From contig OX424559.1 of assembly GCA_949152475.1 (NCBI GenBank), forward strand, positions 34,517,119 through 34,581,118: a stretch of 64,000 nucleotides of DNA, in the 5' to 3' direction. The DNA is from Terebella lapidaria (lineage: Eukaryota > Annelida > Polychaeta > Terebellida > Terebellidae). Below the pieces are notes generated by a model. That model saw nothing but the letters and a program-made list of their open reading frames with translations. It did not search any database and was not told where the DNA came from. A program made the position numbers and the translations under genes. Shown piece by piece: positions 45,101 to 57,345 of the stretch; the stretch's first letter is position 1, and every line of letters starts with the position of its first letter.

Positions 45101-47604
45101 TTCGTCTGCACAAACATGAATATATTATTACTATCAGCAAATGCAGTGCCACCGTTTCCTTAATCGTGCTGAGGATACACAGCATTATCATACATTGTAC
45201 TACGCATATGTGTCTTTTTATAAAATATTTGGTGGGCTTTGTTCCTATTCGAAAATGTTGCAGTTACGTTTGCAATTGTCATCATCAAAATCTAGCTGTA
45301 TTGATGGTAGCATGTTGATAATTACTTGAACATTAAGAGAAATGTAGGCTTTCTTGTCAATGTTGTTCGGGTTGTGTGTCTATTCCCAAAATGATGTGTT
45401 GTACATTCCCTCTCCGCATCTACGAATTTGTATTATATTGTGGTAGTTGATACATACACTCAACGTTCAGGTCCATGTTGCTAGATTCAGCCACATCTCC
45501 GACTCCATTGCTACCACGACACGTGTAGTTTCCAGACGACCCCCTCCTCTCAGCATCAGTAGCTCCAGACCTCCACTGGAGAGTGCTGGACGTGATGGTA
45601 TACTTCCCGTCAGACCTGGTACTAGACTTGGGTTGTACACCACTGGGCAATGTGTCCCCGTCCTCGTACCTCCAGCTGATGGAGGCGGCCGGTCTGGCTC
45701 TCACCTCACACAACACTGACAGAGTCTCACTATAGTGGAGAGCCAAACTGGACGCGGGCTGCTGGTGTATGTTGGCAGGTGCTAGAAAATAACAAATTAC
45801 AATCAAATTTGGAACATGAAACACACGTTAGTATTCGAGTTGAAGTTTGCATGTTCCATTTAATGGACAAGGAGTAAAGCCCTCTTACTATGCACAGTAA
45901 CTGTGAGTTGCCCAGACTGCCCAGTTCCTATGCTGTTATCAGCCTCACAACGCCAGGCCCCGTCATGGTTTTGGACAGTGACGTCATCAATGTGGAGGGA
46001 GTTCTGTCCACCTGTTGACGTCACCAGTGTCCCGTCCCTCCTCCAGGTGTAGGTGTAGGTGTCGGGGTTACCTCTCTGGTCAGGGGACAAGTCACAGGTC
46101 AGGTCCAGTGGTGATCCTTCCACGACCGGACTGCTGGGTCCAGTGATGATCGGAGTTCCTGGTGCGTCTGTAATAAGTCGTGTTAAAGAAAACAAGTCAT
46201 GTATTATAACATGTTTTGTAACTGCCTACCTATATTACACTTTTTATGTCATTTTACAGCGTGTGTAGATTCGTAGTTGCCAACATTCACTCACACTGAA
46301 CATTGAGTTGTATGTTGTTACTATTTCTGGGCCCAGTCTCAGTCTCCCAAGCTTCACAGCCGTACAAAGCTCCATGGTCAGACCTGTCTACTGGACTGAT
46401 GACCAGCCGGCCTCCCGTGTCTGTGTGTCTGTCTGTGGGGGGAGGTTGTCCGTCCCTCGTCCACGTGTACATCATGTCAGGAGCATCTCCCACGGGGACA
46501 GAAGTGGTGTCGGCATGATACGTCAGAATTACTGGGCTTCCCTCCACCACATTGGCGGGGTTTGGGGAAACCACAGGCGTGCTGGGGGTGTCTGAAAAAT
46601 GTGGTAATGATCATTCATACACCCTCCTCAATTTCGCGATTAAAAGTGGTTATATAACTATCGTGTATAGGCGTCACATATCGAAATTCACAGGTATAGT
46701 GTCCATTCGTTCATGAGAAACCATTTGCACCTAAATGTTTATTGAAAAAATATTCTGGTACCAGCACGTACCATATATGAAGAACCTGGCGTCATTGTTG
46801 TCAGCTGTACCTTCTGGTGCTAATACATGACATCGGTAGTTGGCCTCTGTATCCTCAGGTTGTACTTAGTACAGTTCCAAGTCCAGTTGTCTGTTGATGG
46901 AGTATGTCACGTTTGTTCTCTGCTCGTACCCGTATTTCCACATTACAGAAAGTTCTTTCTGGTAGAATGGATCAGGATAATTTGCGTGTTGATAATAGAG
47001 GTAAACTGGAAAGGCTGGCCAGTTAATACTCTGGTCCAGTTCCCATGTGAATGTAGCCACTGATCCTCTGTTTGTCCTCACCAAGCCCGGCGTACGCGTG
47101 AATGTCAGCGCTATTAATGATAATAAAATTTAACAGCAACAACAACAAGGATGGGGTATATATGACGTTATGATGGGGGTACGTGCGACATTTGAATATG
47201 ACTGAGGCGCCTTTTTCCGATTTCAGACAACTTTGTAACGCCATTAAAATTCCTGCTTTATTTCTGTGAGTCGGGTGTCCTAGTAGGGATGGAGTTAGGG
47301 ATTTGGTACAGCGCACTGGCTTTCACTCATTAAACAGTAGTTGTTTCCCCCTATTAAATGTCGTTTCTACCCCCAATCATAAGGTCGTATACACCCCCAT
47401 AATAATGATGTCGGAACTAAATTATCAGAAGTTGTGGTCGTAATGAAACAGAGGGGTTGGTTAGTTTATGTAGTTGGTGTTGATTAGCCATGAAGGTAGA
47501 AATTTGATAAATATTGACATAAATACCTACATACCTGCACTGGCTTGCATGAACGGAATGAATATGAACAGAGTTCCCAACTCCTTGTACACCGAATTTT
47601 CCAT
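40487..47604 (-). CDS. Gene B: signal peptide, 7 Ig-like, FN3, transmembrane receptor with tyrosine-rich tail
   Basis: Fifteen coding exons with GT/AG sites: 47604-47535, 47110-46772, 46591-46295, 46167-45889, 45781-45458, 45105-44848, 44119-43859, 43767-43438, 43235-42930, 42688-42413, 42130-42024, 41230-41171, 40968-40864, 40705-40631, 40525-40487. They total 3126 nt (1041 codons plus stop). All extracellular exons are phase 1-1, the classic Ig arrangement. Signal peptide: residues 1-23. Ig-like exons: about 24-719. FN3: 720-821. Unknown domain: 822-913. Membrane helix: about 918-942. Cytoplasmic tail: 950-1041. Two in-frame TAA codons occur, at 46866-46868 (exon 2) and 44960-44962 (exon 6), so this allele is either a young pseudogene, relies on skipping these symmetric exons, or has assembly errors. 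Likely a cell-surface adhesion or immune-type receptor; the ligand is unknown. Confidence 0.85.
42413..42688 (-). CDS. Gene B exon 10: unrecognised membrane-proximal domain
   Basis: 276 nt, phase 1-1. Conserved with gene A: WLLVNPGSLTHI, a Cys pair (SCDLGDKADC), TNVTDPDIQPYSV and FVFYDGEVMVNSD. No named family recognised; a derived beta-sandwich is plausible. Confidence 0.75.
42930..43235 (-). CDS. Gene B exon 9: fibronectin type III domain
   Basis: 306 nt, phase 1-1. Shows ISLQWRAGYSGG, a YQIQVVAENDNGQ Tyr-corner segment and the NKTL end shared with gene A. Likely sits between the Ig stack and the membrane-proximal domain. Confidence 0.85.
43438..47110 (-). CDS. Gene B exons 2-8: seven Ig-like domains
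   Basis: Each exon is one domain. Exons 4-7 have the full Cys-Trp-Tyr-x-Cys pattern (for example LDLTC with WRCEADN; VLCEV with YTCRGSN; IIKCQ with YSCQATN; TLTCD with YWCQASN). Exon 2, V-like, has W in place of the first Cys (ATFTWEL) but keeps YRC. Exon 3 has Y in place of the first Cys (ILTYHAD). Exon 8 keeps the first Cys but has YTMTS in place of the second. Several N-x-S/T sites suggest glycosylation. Confidence 0.8.
47535..47604 (-). CDS. Gene B exon 1: start codon and signal peptide
   Basis: ATG at 47604. The peptide has a short polar N-terminus (MENSVYKELG), a hydrophobic core (TLFIFIPFM) and a small-residue end (QASAG). 70 nt, ending in phase 1 at GTATG. Gene C's first exon has the same length and a similar sequence. 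Confidence 0.85.
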
Positions 47605-49590
47605 CTTTCGATCATATAGCAGCTTCATATTGCCAAAACCTATATCTGATACACTGTCCAAAGGTTTACGTCATATTGCGACCAGGAAGTGTTTCAGAAG
47701 CAGGATGTTTATCTTTTACGCACTGAAGAAAAGCCAAAGTCACGATATGAACACAGCGCCGAACAGTGGCATGTTGTCATGTAGTAAGTTGCTAACACTC
47801 AGGCAGTGTCTTTTCTTGGTGTTGAATTGATTTTACTTGATTCGACAAATCCTATGACAAAGCCAGCCATTGTCCTAATCAAGCCAGCCATTTGTTCTAG
47901 GATACATGATATCGAAGTATACCTAGGTTATATACTCAGTGACAACTGCAATATAGGAACTATGCCATTTTAATCACAATTGAAACAAATGTCAAAATTG
48001 TGCAATTAGTCATTTTAGCACTGTGTGGAAATCGACTATGGTAATGAACATTAAGGAAATACAAAAAGGCGACAGGTTCTTGCGGTTCGAAATTGATGCC
48101 GAAAATAAAATATGGACTCAGAACTCACCAATTATCTTGCCTGCTATGGTGCCTTGATTCCAATGAATTAAAATGGAAATTATGGGATCTGTACTGTGTG
48201 GTATTTTATTCGATTATTTAGTTCATCATTACATACCGGTGCTTTTTAGGTAAAAGTGTTGCTTTATCCAGAAATTGAATGTTCGCTGTAGGAGTCATCT
48301 TGGATTTTCCTCATTTTGTGAAGGTGAACACCATTGCCTATCATGCACAACTAACAGCGATGGTTTCTGCACTTTATGTGCATTTTTCGCCATCCTACTT
48401 GGTCAAATGACAACAAATGGAAAAATTTCACCATGGCCACAAGCGAGCGTCACTTTCATCATCGGGTGGTATATCCAGGAATTCAAGAGTATCCAACTTG
48501 GCACTATTTCAGTGAGATAATTCTTATGTGCTCAATTTGCTATGTGGTCAAGAAACTGCTTTTACCAAGAATCTGGTCCCTGTTCAGAATTTCTACAGAA
48601 TTCAGTTGCACCATGACATGAATTATGATTTTTTGCAGGTTTTATTGTTAGCCATTTTGAATTTTGAGGCAACCAACAGTCACAGGTACTCAGCACTGAC
48701 ACCAAGGTATCATATGAATGAACTTAGAGATTTTGGTTTAGAAAGATACTTGGGGAGATTCAGGCACACATATTATACATGTCTGACTATCACAAATTTC
48801 CATATTTTCTGACACCAATTTTACCCCTACCCATATGTGAGGATGTACGAAATTATGACGAAAAGCTGACAAAATAAAGTCACGACAGAGTTGAGATAAA
48901 CTACAGAACACTTCGGCTGCCATCCATTCATATCATTTATGTATATATCTGCTTACTGGCTCCGAAACCGTTCCACAAAAACAACAGGTAGAACAGGTAA
49001 AACATATACACATATACTTTGGTGTTGAATTGCAAAGTTTGGTACATTGACACTTAGATTCACAATCACCCAACCTTAGTTTCAAATATTTGAAGTATTA
49101 CTGTACAGAATATATGGAACACACTACTAATAACAGAATCATCGGAATAATGACTGACCGAATACACATAATATTATGTATAATATCATATACCTCCCAG
49201 CTCATCTAGCTCACATGACTGTCAAGAATATATGTTATTTTGAGCGACAGAATATCAATACCTAGTCTTTGACAACTGTGAAAGCATTATAATATATCAT
49301 GTGCATCACCAGCACCACACATGCTGGAATTTTCTTAGGATTTTGCCTGTATACACTGTATTTCATCTTCAAGTAACATGACATGTATTAAACTCATATA
49401 TACAATTGACCATGCTTGTGATACGTGTACAGATATGTCACGTTGCACACGTTATGAGCGTTTCATGGACTTCTTAGCTATCAAGAATATCATATTTTTT
49501 TAGTCAAAGCTACTATGACTCCTATCTGCCAAAATTTTTAGTTTTACTCCCGAGCAAAGATTCAAAGAAGAAATTGAAAAAAAACCCAGT
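47605..49590. other. Upstream region of gene B, nothing recognised
   Basis: Should contain the gene B promoter, but I see no convincing core element. AT-rich, with no other exon of the receptor type. Confidence 0.4.
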
Positions 49591-49592
49591 CA

Positions 49593-50074
49593 ATTCCAAT
49601 GCGTCTAAAATATTTCGATGTATCTAAAACTATTCTCGATGCGTCTAAAATATTTCTGATGCGTCTAACACTAGATTCATCGAAAATAATTAAGGCGCAT
49701 CAGAAATAGCTTTAGATGCATCGGAAATATTTTACATGCATCGAAAATGTTTAGACACATTGATAATAGTTTTAGACGCAACGAGATTATTTTAGATGCA
49801 TGATAATGTTTTAGATGCAATGAAAATGTTTTAGACGCATCGGGAATAGTTTCAGATACATCGAGAATATTTTAGTAATATTGAAAATGTTTTGGATGCA
49901 TCGAGAATAGTTTTAGACGAATTGAAAGTATTTTAGACTCATCGAAAATGTTTTAGACCCATCAAAAATATTTTAGACACCTCGAAAAAAGAAATGTTTT
50001 AGATGCATTGGAAATGTTTTAGACATATCTTAAACTATTTTCGTTGCGTCTGAAATATTTCCAAAGTGTCAGAA
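49593..50074. repeat. Minisatellite of about 20-21 bp units that switches strand
   Basis: The first units read GATGCGTCTAAAATATTTC. From about 49675 some 17 units read in reverse complement (TTTTAGATGCATCGAAAATG type). From about 50024 two more units read in the first direction. Units are diverged by several bases each. No coding potential. Confidence 0.8.
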
Positions 50075-52302
50075 AGTGCTGTATTTTATAATTTCGTCTT
50101 AAAACTTCATGTTCGGAGCAAAATTCAAAATTTTCATTCCCCACTATACTCTGATGTTCATTAGAAGGAACACAACTTGATACCTAGCAAAAATGTAGGA
50201 CTTTTTTTTAGAATGCCACATAACATACTTCAACAATACAACACATGAATCCGTTGTGAATGAAGGCTCGATAGTGAATGCCATTTGGTAATATATGAAT
50301 GATGGGCCAATTGTGCGGATTGTCATCAAATCGTCAACGGGCCCAATCTCACTACGTCACGTCATCAGCCAATATATCCTTAAAATGCTTTACATGCTGA
50401 CAGTAAAAATTGTTCAGTAAGTGCTTAGCACGCACAATCTCCGTATATTACTCTTGCGTATATCATTCAATACATGACTTCCTGGCTGGCCGCCTCGCAG
50501 GGGACTTCACCCACGTCTTTGTTGACAGAGTAAATATGGTGTTGAATGCATGTATTTCAGGGTACGTAACAAATTTTATCAAAAGGAAAAGTAGTTGAAC
50601 AATCAACATGGGCAAGTACAATTTCTTTACCAAACGATTGACGTCATTGATGTCAGGTATACACAAATATTTCATTAGCACAAATGAACAAGAACCAGTG
50701 CTGTTATCCCGGTAATTCAGCAAAATTTTTCCCTTTACCTCTCGCGAGGTGTGTTTAGAAAAGGTATTCGCATATAACTTAAATGTTTTAATAAATGGTC
50801 TTTTATTATTAGCAACATTCGTATTTGATTACTAAAGGACTTTGGACACAAACAAACACACCTCACCTATGGCGGCATGTGTTGGAAGAAGGGTGCCTGA
50901 ACTGTACACAATGCTTCTCACCAATAACAACTTGCCCAGTAAGCCTACATCTAATGTTATAAATTTGTTGTGCACCTGAATGCACCTGAAATCAAACCTA
51001 CATGTAAAGTTATACATTTATACATACACAAAATTATACAAACCTCAAATCAAAGCTATGTAAACAAAAATGAATATATATCATGTTGTATGATTGCCTT
51101 ATATAAGTATGTAATTAAGTGTCAATCTATTACTACTGGTACAACTAGATTTTGATAAAGTATGTTCGTGTTATCTGTGACATGAAAAAATATACGAGAA
51201 CCATACCCGTCCTTTTCAAAATTGGTACGAGATATATAACCAATAGTGCCTTTGTTTATCATAAATCACTGCAGTTGACACCAAAAATGACCCAGGTGCC
51301 AGAATACCCAGATACCAGAATAATGTTTTAAAGCGATATATGTTTCACCGTTTGATGTATCACATATAATAAACAAATACTGCATTGTACTGGGATTTAT
51401 TTTGCACGGGTCCTTTCCTGGAGCACGGGTTTACGAGCATTTGGTTTATTATATGTCTTCAGTAACGTTTTTAGACCAAAAAAAATATTGACTATGACGT
51501 CATAGCAATGAGATCTGGTCAGTGCAATAACAGCAACAATGCAGTATGGATTTATATTGCACTTGTCAAATTACATTGAAGGAAATGGGGACAATCTTAT
51601 GAGACATACAATAAACCCATTTACCTCCCTGAATAACAATAGCTTGATGTTATATTGAAAACATGTTTTATTTAGCCATTCTCAAATTTAGAGCCATAAT
51701 CCATTGGATACACAAATTAAAGGTACAATGCAATGATGTAAAAATGAAAATATGTTTGTTTAAATTAAATTATTATATGTTTTATTCGGCAATTTCCATG
51801 TAGTCACATAGTTTGAATAATTATCCACTGGATATAAAATTAGCTTGATCCACATTTTAGACGATACTGAGCAGTAAATGAGTATGTGACATACCTACAG
51901 TCCATATTAGGAAAAACTCTACTGCCAGGTTTGATTATTTCATTTCACGATTTTGTCAAATCAAATGAAATCCATTTATTTTCCATTACCCCATAATAGA
52001 GAATCAAATAACTGATTCATTGATTGAATGTAATATTGTTGTCATGCATCAACACGTGGAAGAGGGATCAACAGGCCCCGCCTTCATAAATGTACATGTT
52101 CGTACTAACACTGCTTTCGAGTGTTACAGTTATTGAGCATGGCTACGTGATACTCTGACACTGTATTTGGCATTCTGCTTATATCTCGATCTCTGACGTT
52201 TCTTCAGTCCGCAAATGATAAACACAGGATTTACACTTCCTGGTGTAATTCAGGTAGATGTGGTAGAAATTCGACAATCTGATCGTGCCTCAGGATATAA
52301 CG
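50075..52302. other. AT-rich intergenic sequence, upstream of gene C exon
   Basis: No exon or known repeat recognised. The last few hundred bases should hold the gene C promoter if that gene is real. Confidence 0.4.
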
Positions 52303-52372
52303 ATGGTCAATTCAAAGTACGTGGAGGTGGAACTTTCCTTCATATTCATATTGTTCATGCAAGCTAGTACAG
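52303..52372 (+). CDS. Gene C exon 1: orphan signal-peptide exon of a receptor paralogue
   Basis: ATG at 52303; the peptide starts MVNSKYVEVELSFIFILFMQ and ends ASTG, close to gene B exon 1 (FIFIPFMQASAG). It is 70 nt and ends at GTATGT in phase 1, exactly like gene B. No following Ig exon is found in the window: 700 bp downstream the sequence enters the satellite. The next exon may lie beyond 64 kb, or the exon may be a stranded remnant. It is head-to-head with gene B, 4.7 kb apart. Confidence 0.65.
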
Positions 52373-53165
52373 GTATGTACATGTTCACTATTTATCAAAG
52401 TTCTAAGGGCCGAGTGCTGATCTCGCACTATTCTGAAGTAAAACTTTCCGGTTTAGTGATCTTTATTTAGTGGGATTTTAGTGTCACTTTCACAAAGTTC
52501 AACTTGGAGTGATCCTCCACTGGAACCACGAAAATTAACTAAAATTCAGCTTCATGCCATGTGCCACCTCTAACATTGAGAAATACATTTGGAGTATGTA
52601 TTGTCAATGCATTTGACAGAAAATTCACATTCGACAAAATCTGTGGACCTTGTATAATTCTGTACAAAAAAACATTGAGTGAACTGATATTATCCAATCA
52701 TGGCTGCAGTTAGGTAACTTACTCATGCTGAGTTATGAGCAGCAAAGTTTATTGAGCATTATAGACAAATACGAAAGTATGATAGAAAAAAAATATAGCA
52801 TATAGGTATATCCCAAACCGTATGATAAGTCGATCATATCAATAAGAGCATGTACTGATTTTTTCGAAAATCGGAATCGTGCATCGATTCCGACTCCGTG
52901 TACATCTCAAATGGGTACTGCCTGTCACGCAAAACCCGTGATTAAACTAATATCCCGTCATTATCATTTTGATTAAGGAAATCCACGTTGACGTCACATT
53001 TCATCAATGTGTCATGGACAGCTAACAAACTATAGGCCTACTCTGATTTTTTTAACTCGTTAACACTGGCATAAACGAAATGGTAGTCCTAGGATTACAA
53101 GTCCGCCGGACTACCATTCCTGGAAGTGTAATCTAGTGGAGTCCTGGGAATGCAATTCCTAGATT
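52373..53165. other. AT-rich sequence between gene C exon and satellite
   Basis: No exon recognised. Its last 90 bp (about 53080-53165) contain degenerate satellite-like words such as AGTCCTAGGATTAC and AGTCCTGGGAATGC. Confidence 0.4.
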
Positions 53166-55261
53166 AGGAATAGTCTTCCGGGTGGGACTCCTATTCCTAG
53201 GTAACGACGTCCTGGGACTCCCATGCCTAGTTACCGACGTCCTGGGACTCCCATGTATAGGTACCGATGTCCTCGGACTCCCATGCCTAGGTACCGATGT
53301 CCTGGGACTCCCATGGCTAGGTACCGACGTCCTAGGACTCCCATGTCTAGGTATCGACGTCCTGAGACTCTCATGCCTAGGGACCGATGTCCTTGGACTC
53401 CCGTGCCTAGGTACCGACGTCCTGGGATTCCCATGCCTAGGTACCGACGTCCTGAGACTCTCATGCCTAGGGACCGATGTCTGAGGAGTTCCATGCCTAG
53501 GTACCGATGTCCTGGGACTCCCATGCCTAGGTACCGATGTCCTGGGACTCCCATGCCTAGGTACCGACGTCCTTGGACTCCCATGCCTAGGTACCGATGT
53601 CCTGGGACTCCCATGCCTAGGTACCGATGTCCTGGGACTCCTATGTATAGGTACCGACGTCCTGGGACTCCGATGCATAGGTACCGACGCCCTGGGACTC
53701 CCATGCCTAGGTACCGACGTGCTAGACTCTCATGCATAGGTACCGACCACCTGGGACTCCCATGTCTAAGTATCGACGTCCTAGGACTCCTGTGCTTAGG
53801 TACCGATGTCCTGGGACTTCCATGACTAGATACCGAGGTCCTGTGACTCCCGTGCCTTGGTACCGATGTCCTGGGACTCCCATGCCTAGGTACCGATGTC
53901 CTAGGACTCCCATCCCTAAGTACCGACGTCCTGGGACTCCTATGTATAGGTACCGATGTCCCGGGACTCCCGTGCCTAGGTACCGACGTCCTGGGACTCC
54001 CATGCCTAGGTACCGACGCCCTGGGACTCCAATGCCTAGGTACCAATGTCCTGGGAATCCCGTGCTTAGGTATCGATGTCCTGGGACTCCCGTGCCTAGG
54101 CACCGATGTCCGGGGACTCCCATGCCTAGGTACTGACGTCCTGGGATTCCCATGCCTAGGTACCGATGTCCGGGGACTCCCATGCCTAGGTACTGACGTC
54201 CTGGGATTCCCATGCCTAGGTACCGATGTCCGGGGACTCCCGTGAATAGGTGCCGACGTCCTGGGACTCCCATGTATAGGTACCGACGTCCTGGGACTCC
54301 CGTGCCTAGGTACCAATGTCCTGGGAATCCCGTGCTTAGGTATCGATGTCCTGGGACTCCCGTGCCTAGGCACCGATGTCCTGGGACTCCCATGCCTGGG
54401 TACCGACGTCCTGTGACTCCCATGCCTAGGTACCGATGTCCTGGGACTCCCATGCCTAGGTATCGACGTCCTGGGACTCCCGTGCCTGGGTACCGATGTC
54501 CTGGGACTCCCATGCCTAGGTATCGACGTCCTGGGACTCCCGTGCCTGGGTACCGACGTCCTGGGACTCCCATGAATAGGTACCGACGTCCTGGGACTCC
54601 CATGCCTAAGTACCGACGTCCTGGGACTCCCATGCCTAGGTACCGACGTCCTGGGACTCCCGTGCCTAGGTACCAACGTCCTGGGACTCCCATGCCTAAG
54701 TACCGATGTCCTGGGACTCCCGTGCCTAGGTACCGATGTCCTGGGACTCCCATGGATAGGTACCGATGTCCTGGGACTCCCGTGCCTAGGTACCGATGTC
54801 CTGGGACTCCCATGCCTAGGTATCGATGTCCTGGGACTCCCGTGCTTAGGTATCGATGTCCAAGGACTCCCATGCCTAATTATCGATGTCCTAGGACTCC
54901 CGTGCCTAGGTATCGATGTCCTGGGACTCCCATGCCTAGGTATCGATGTGCTGGGACTCCCATGCTAAGGTACCGATGTCGAGGGACTCCCGTGCCTAGG
55001 TACCGATGTCCTGGGACTCCCGTGCCTAGGTACCGATGTCCTGGGACTCCCATGTATAGGTATCGATGTCCTGGGACTTCCGTGCCTAGGTACCGATGTC
55101 CTCGGAGTCCCATGCCTAGGTATCGATGTCCTGGGACTCCCGTGCCTAGGTATCGATGTCCTGGGACTCCTGTGCCTAGGTCCCGATGTCCTGGGACTCC
55201 CATGTATAGGTACCGATGTCCTGGGACTCCCATGTAGAGGTACCGACGTCCTGGGACTCCC

Positions 55262-57345
55262 ATGCATAGGTATCTATGTCCTGGGACTACCATGCCTAGG
55301 TACCGATTTCTGAGGACTTCCATGCCTAGGTATCGAGGTCCTGGGACTCCCGTGCCTAGGTACCGATGTCCTGGGACTCCCTTTCCTAGGTACCGATATC
55401 TTGGGACTCCCGTGCCTAGTTACCGGTGTCCTGGGACTCCCGTGCCTAGGTACTGATGTCCGGGGACTCCCATGTATAGATATTGATGTCCTGGGACTCC
55501 CATGCCTAGCTACCGACGTCCTGGGACTCCCATGCCTAGGTACCGACGTCCTGGGACTCCCATGCCTAGGTAACGACGTCCTGGGATTCCATGTATAGGT
55601 ACCGACGTCCTGGGATTCCATGTATAGGTACCGACGTCCTGGGACTCCCGTGCCTAGGTACCGATGTCCGGGGACTCCCATGTATAGGTACCGATGTCCT
55701 GGGACTCCCATGGCTAAGTACCGATGTCCTGGGACTCCCTTGGCTAAGTACCGACGTCCTGGGACTCCCATGCCTAGGTACCGACGTCCTGGGACTCCCA
55801 TGTATAAGTACCGACGTCCTGGGACTCCCATGCCTTGGTACCGATGTCCTGGGACTCCCTTGCCTAGGTATCGACGTCCTGGGACTCCCGTGCCTGGGTA
55901 CCGACGTCCTGGGACTCCCATGCTTAGGTACCGACGTCCTGGGACTCCCGTGTCTAGTTATTGACGTCCTTGGACTCCCATGCCTAGGTACCGATGTCCA
56001 GGGACTCCCATCCTTAGGTACCGATGTCCGGGGACTCCCATGGCTAGGTACCGACGTCCTGGGATTCCCATGCCTAGGTATCGACGTCCTGGGACTCCTG
56101 TGCCTAAGTACCGACGTCCTGGGACTCCCATGTATAGGTACCGACGTCCTGGGACTCCCATGCATAGGTACCAAAGTCCTGGGACTCCCATGCCTAAGTA
56201 TCGACGTCCTGAGACTCCCGTGCCTAGGTACCGACGTCCTGGGACTCCCGTGCTTAGGTACCGACGTCCTGGGACTCCCGTGCTTAGGTACCGACGTCCT
56301 GGGACTCCCGTGCTTAGGTACCGACGTCCTAGGACTCCCATGTATAGGTACCGACGTCCTTGGACTCCCATGCCTAGGTACCGATGTCCTGGGACTCCCA
56401 TGCGTAGGTATCGATGTCCTGGGACTCCCATGCCTAGGTATCGATGCCTAGGCACCGATGCATAGGGACCAACGTCCTGGGACTCCTTTGCCTACGTACC
56501 GATGTCCGGAGACTCCCTTGCCGAGGCACCGACGTCCTTGGACTCCCATGCTTCGGTACCGACGTCCTGGGACTCCCGTGCCTAAGTACCGACGTCCTGG
56601 GACTCCCATGCCAAGGTACCGATGTCCTGGGACTCCCATGCCTAGGTACCGATGTCTGAGGACTCCCATGCCTAGGTACCGACGTCCTGGGACTCCCGTG
56701 CCTGGGTACCGACGTCCTGGGACTCCCATGCTTAGGTACCGACGTCCTGGGACTCCCGTGCCTAGGGATCGACGTCCTTGGACTCCCGTGCCTAGGTACC
56801 GATGTCCGGGGAGTCCCATGCCTAGTTACCGACGTCCTGGGACTCTCATGCTTAGGTACCGATGTCCGGGAACTCCCATGCCTAGTTACCGACGTCCTGG
56901 CACTCCCATGCTTAGGTACCGATGTCCGGGGACTCCCATGCCTAGGTACCGATGTCCTGGGACTCCCATGCCTAGGTACCGATGTCGTGGGACTCCCATG
57001 CCTAGGTACCGACGTCCTGGGACTCCCGTGCCTAGGTACTGATGTCCGGGGACTCCCATGCCTAGGTACCGATGTCCAGGCACTCCCTTGCATAGGTACC
57101 GATGTCCGGGGACTCTCATGCCTAGGTACCGATGTCCGGGGACTCCCATGCATAGTTACCGATGTCGTGGGACTCCCGTGCTTAGGTACCGATGTCCGGG
57201 GACTCCAATGCCTAGGTACCGATGTCCTGGGACTCTCATGCCTAGGCACCAACGTCCTGGGACTCCTTTGCATAGGTACCGATGTCCGGAGACTCCCTTG
57301 CCATGGCACCGACATCCTTGGACTCCCATGGCTATGTACTAACGT
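55262..57345. repeat. Higher-order repeat block 1 inside the satellite
   Basis: The order of variant monomers here recurs at 59217-61330 with an offset of 3955 or 3985 bp, which differ by exactly one monomer. Diagnostic odd units such as CACCGATGCATAGGGACC (56452-56469 and 60407-60424) are shared. Confidence 0.85.
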
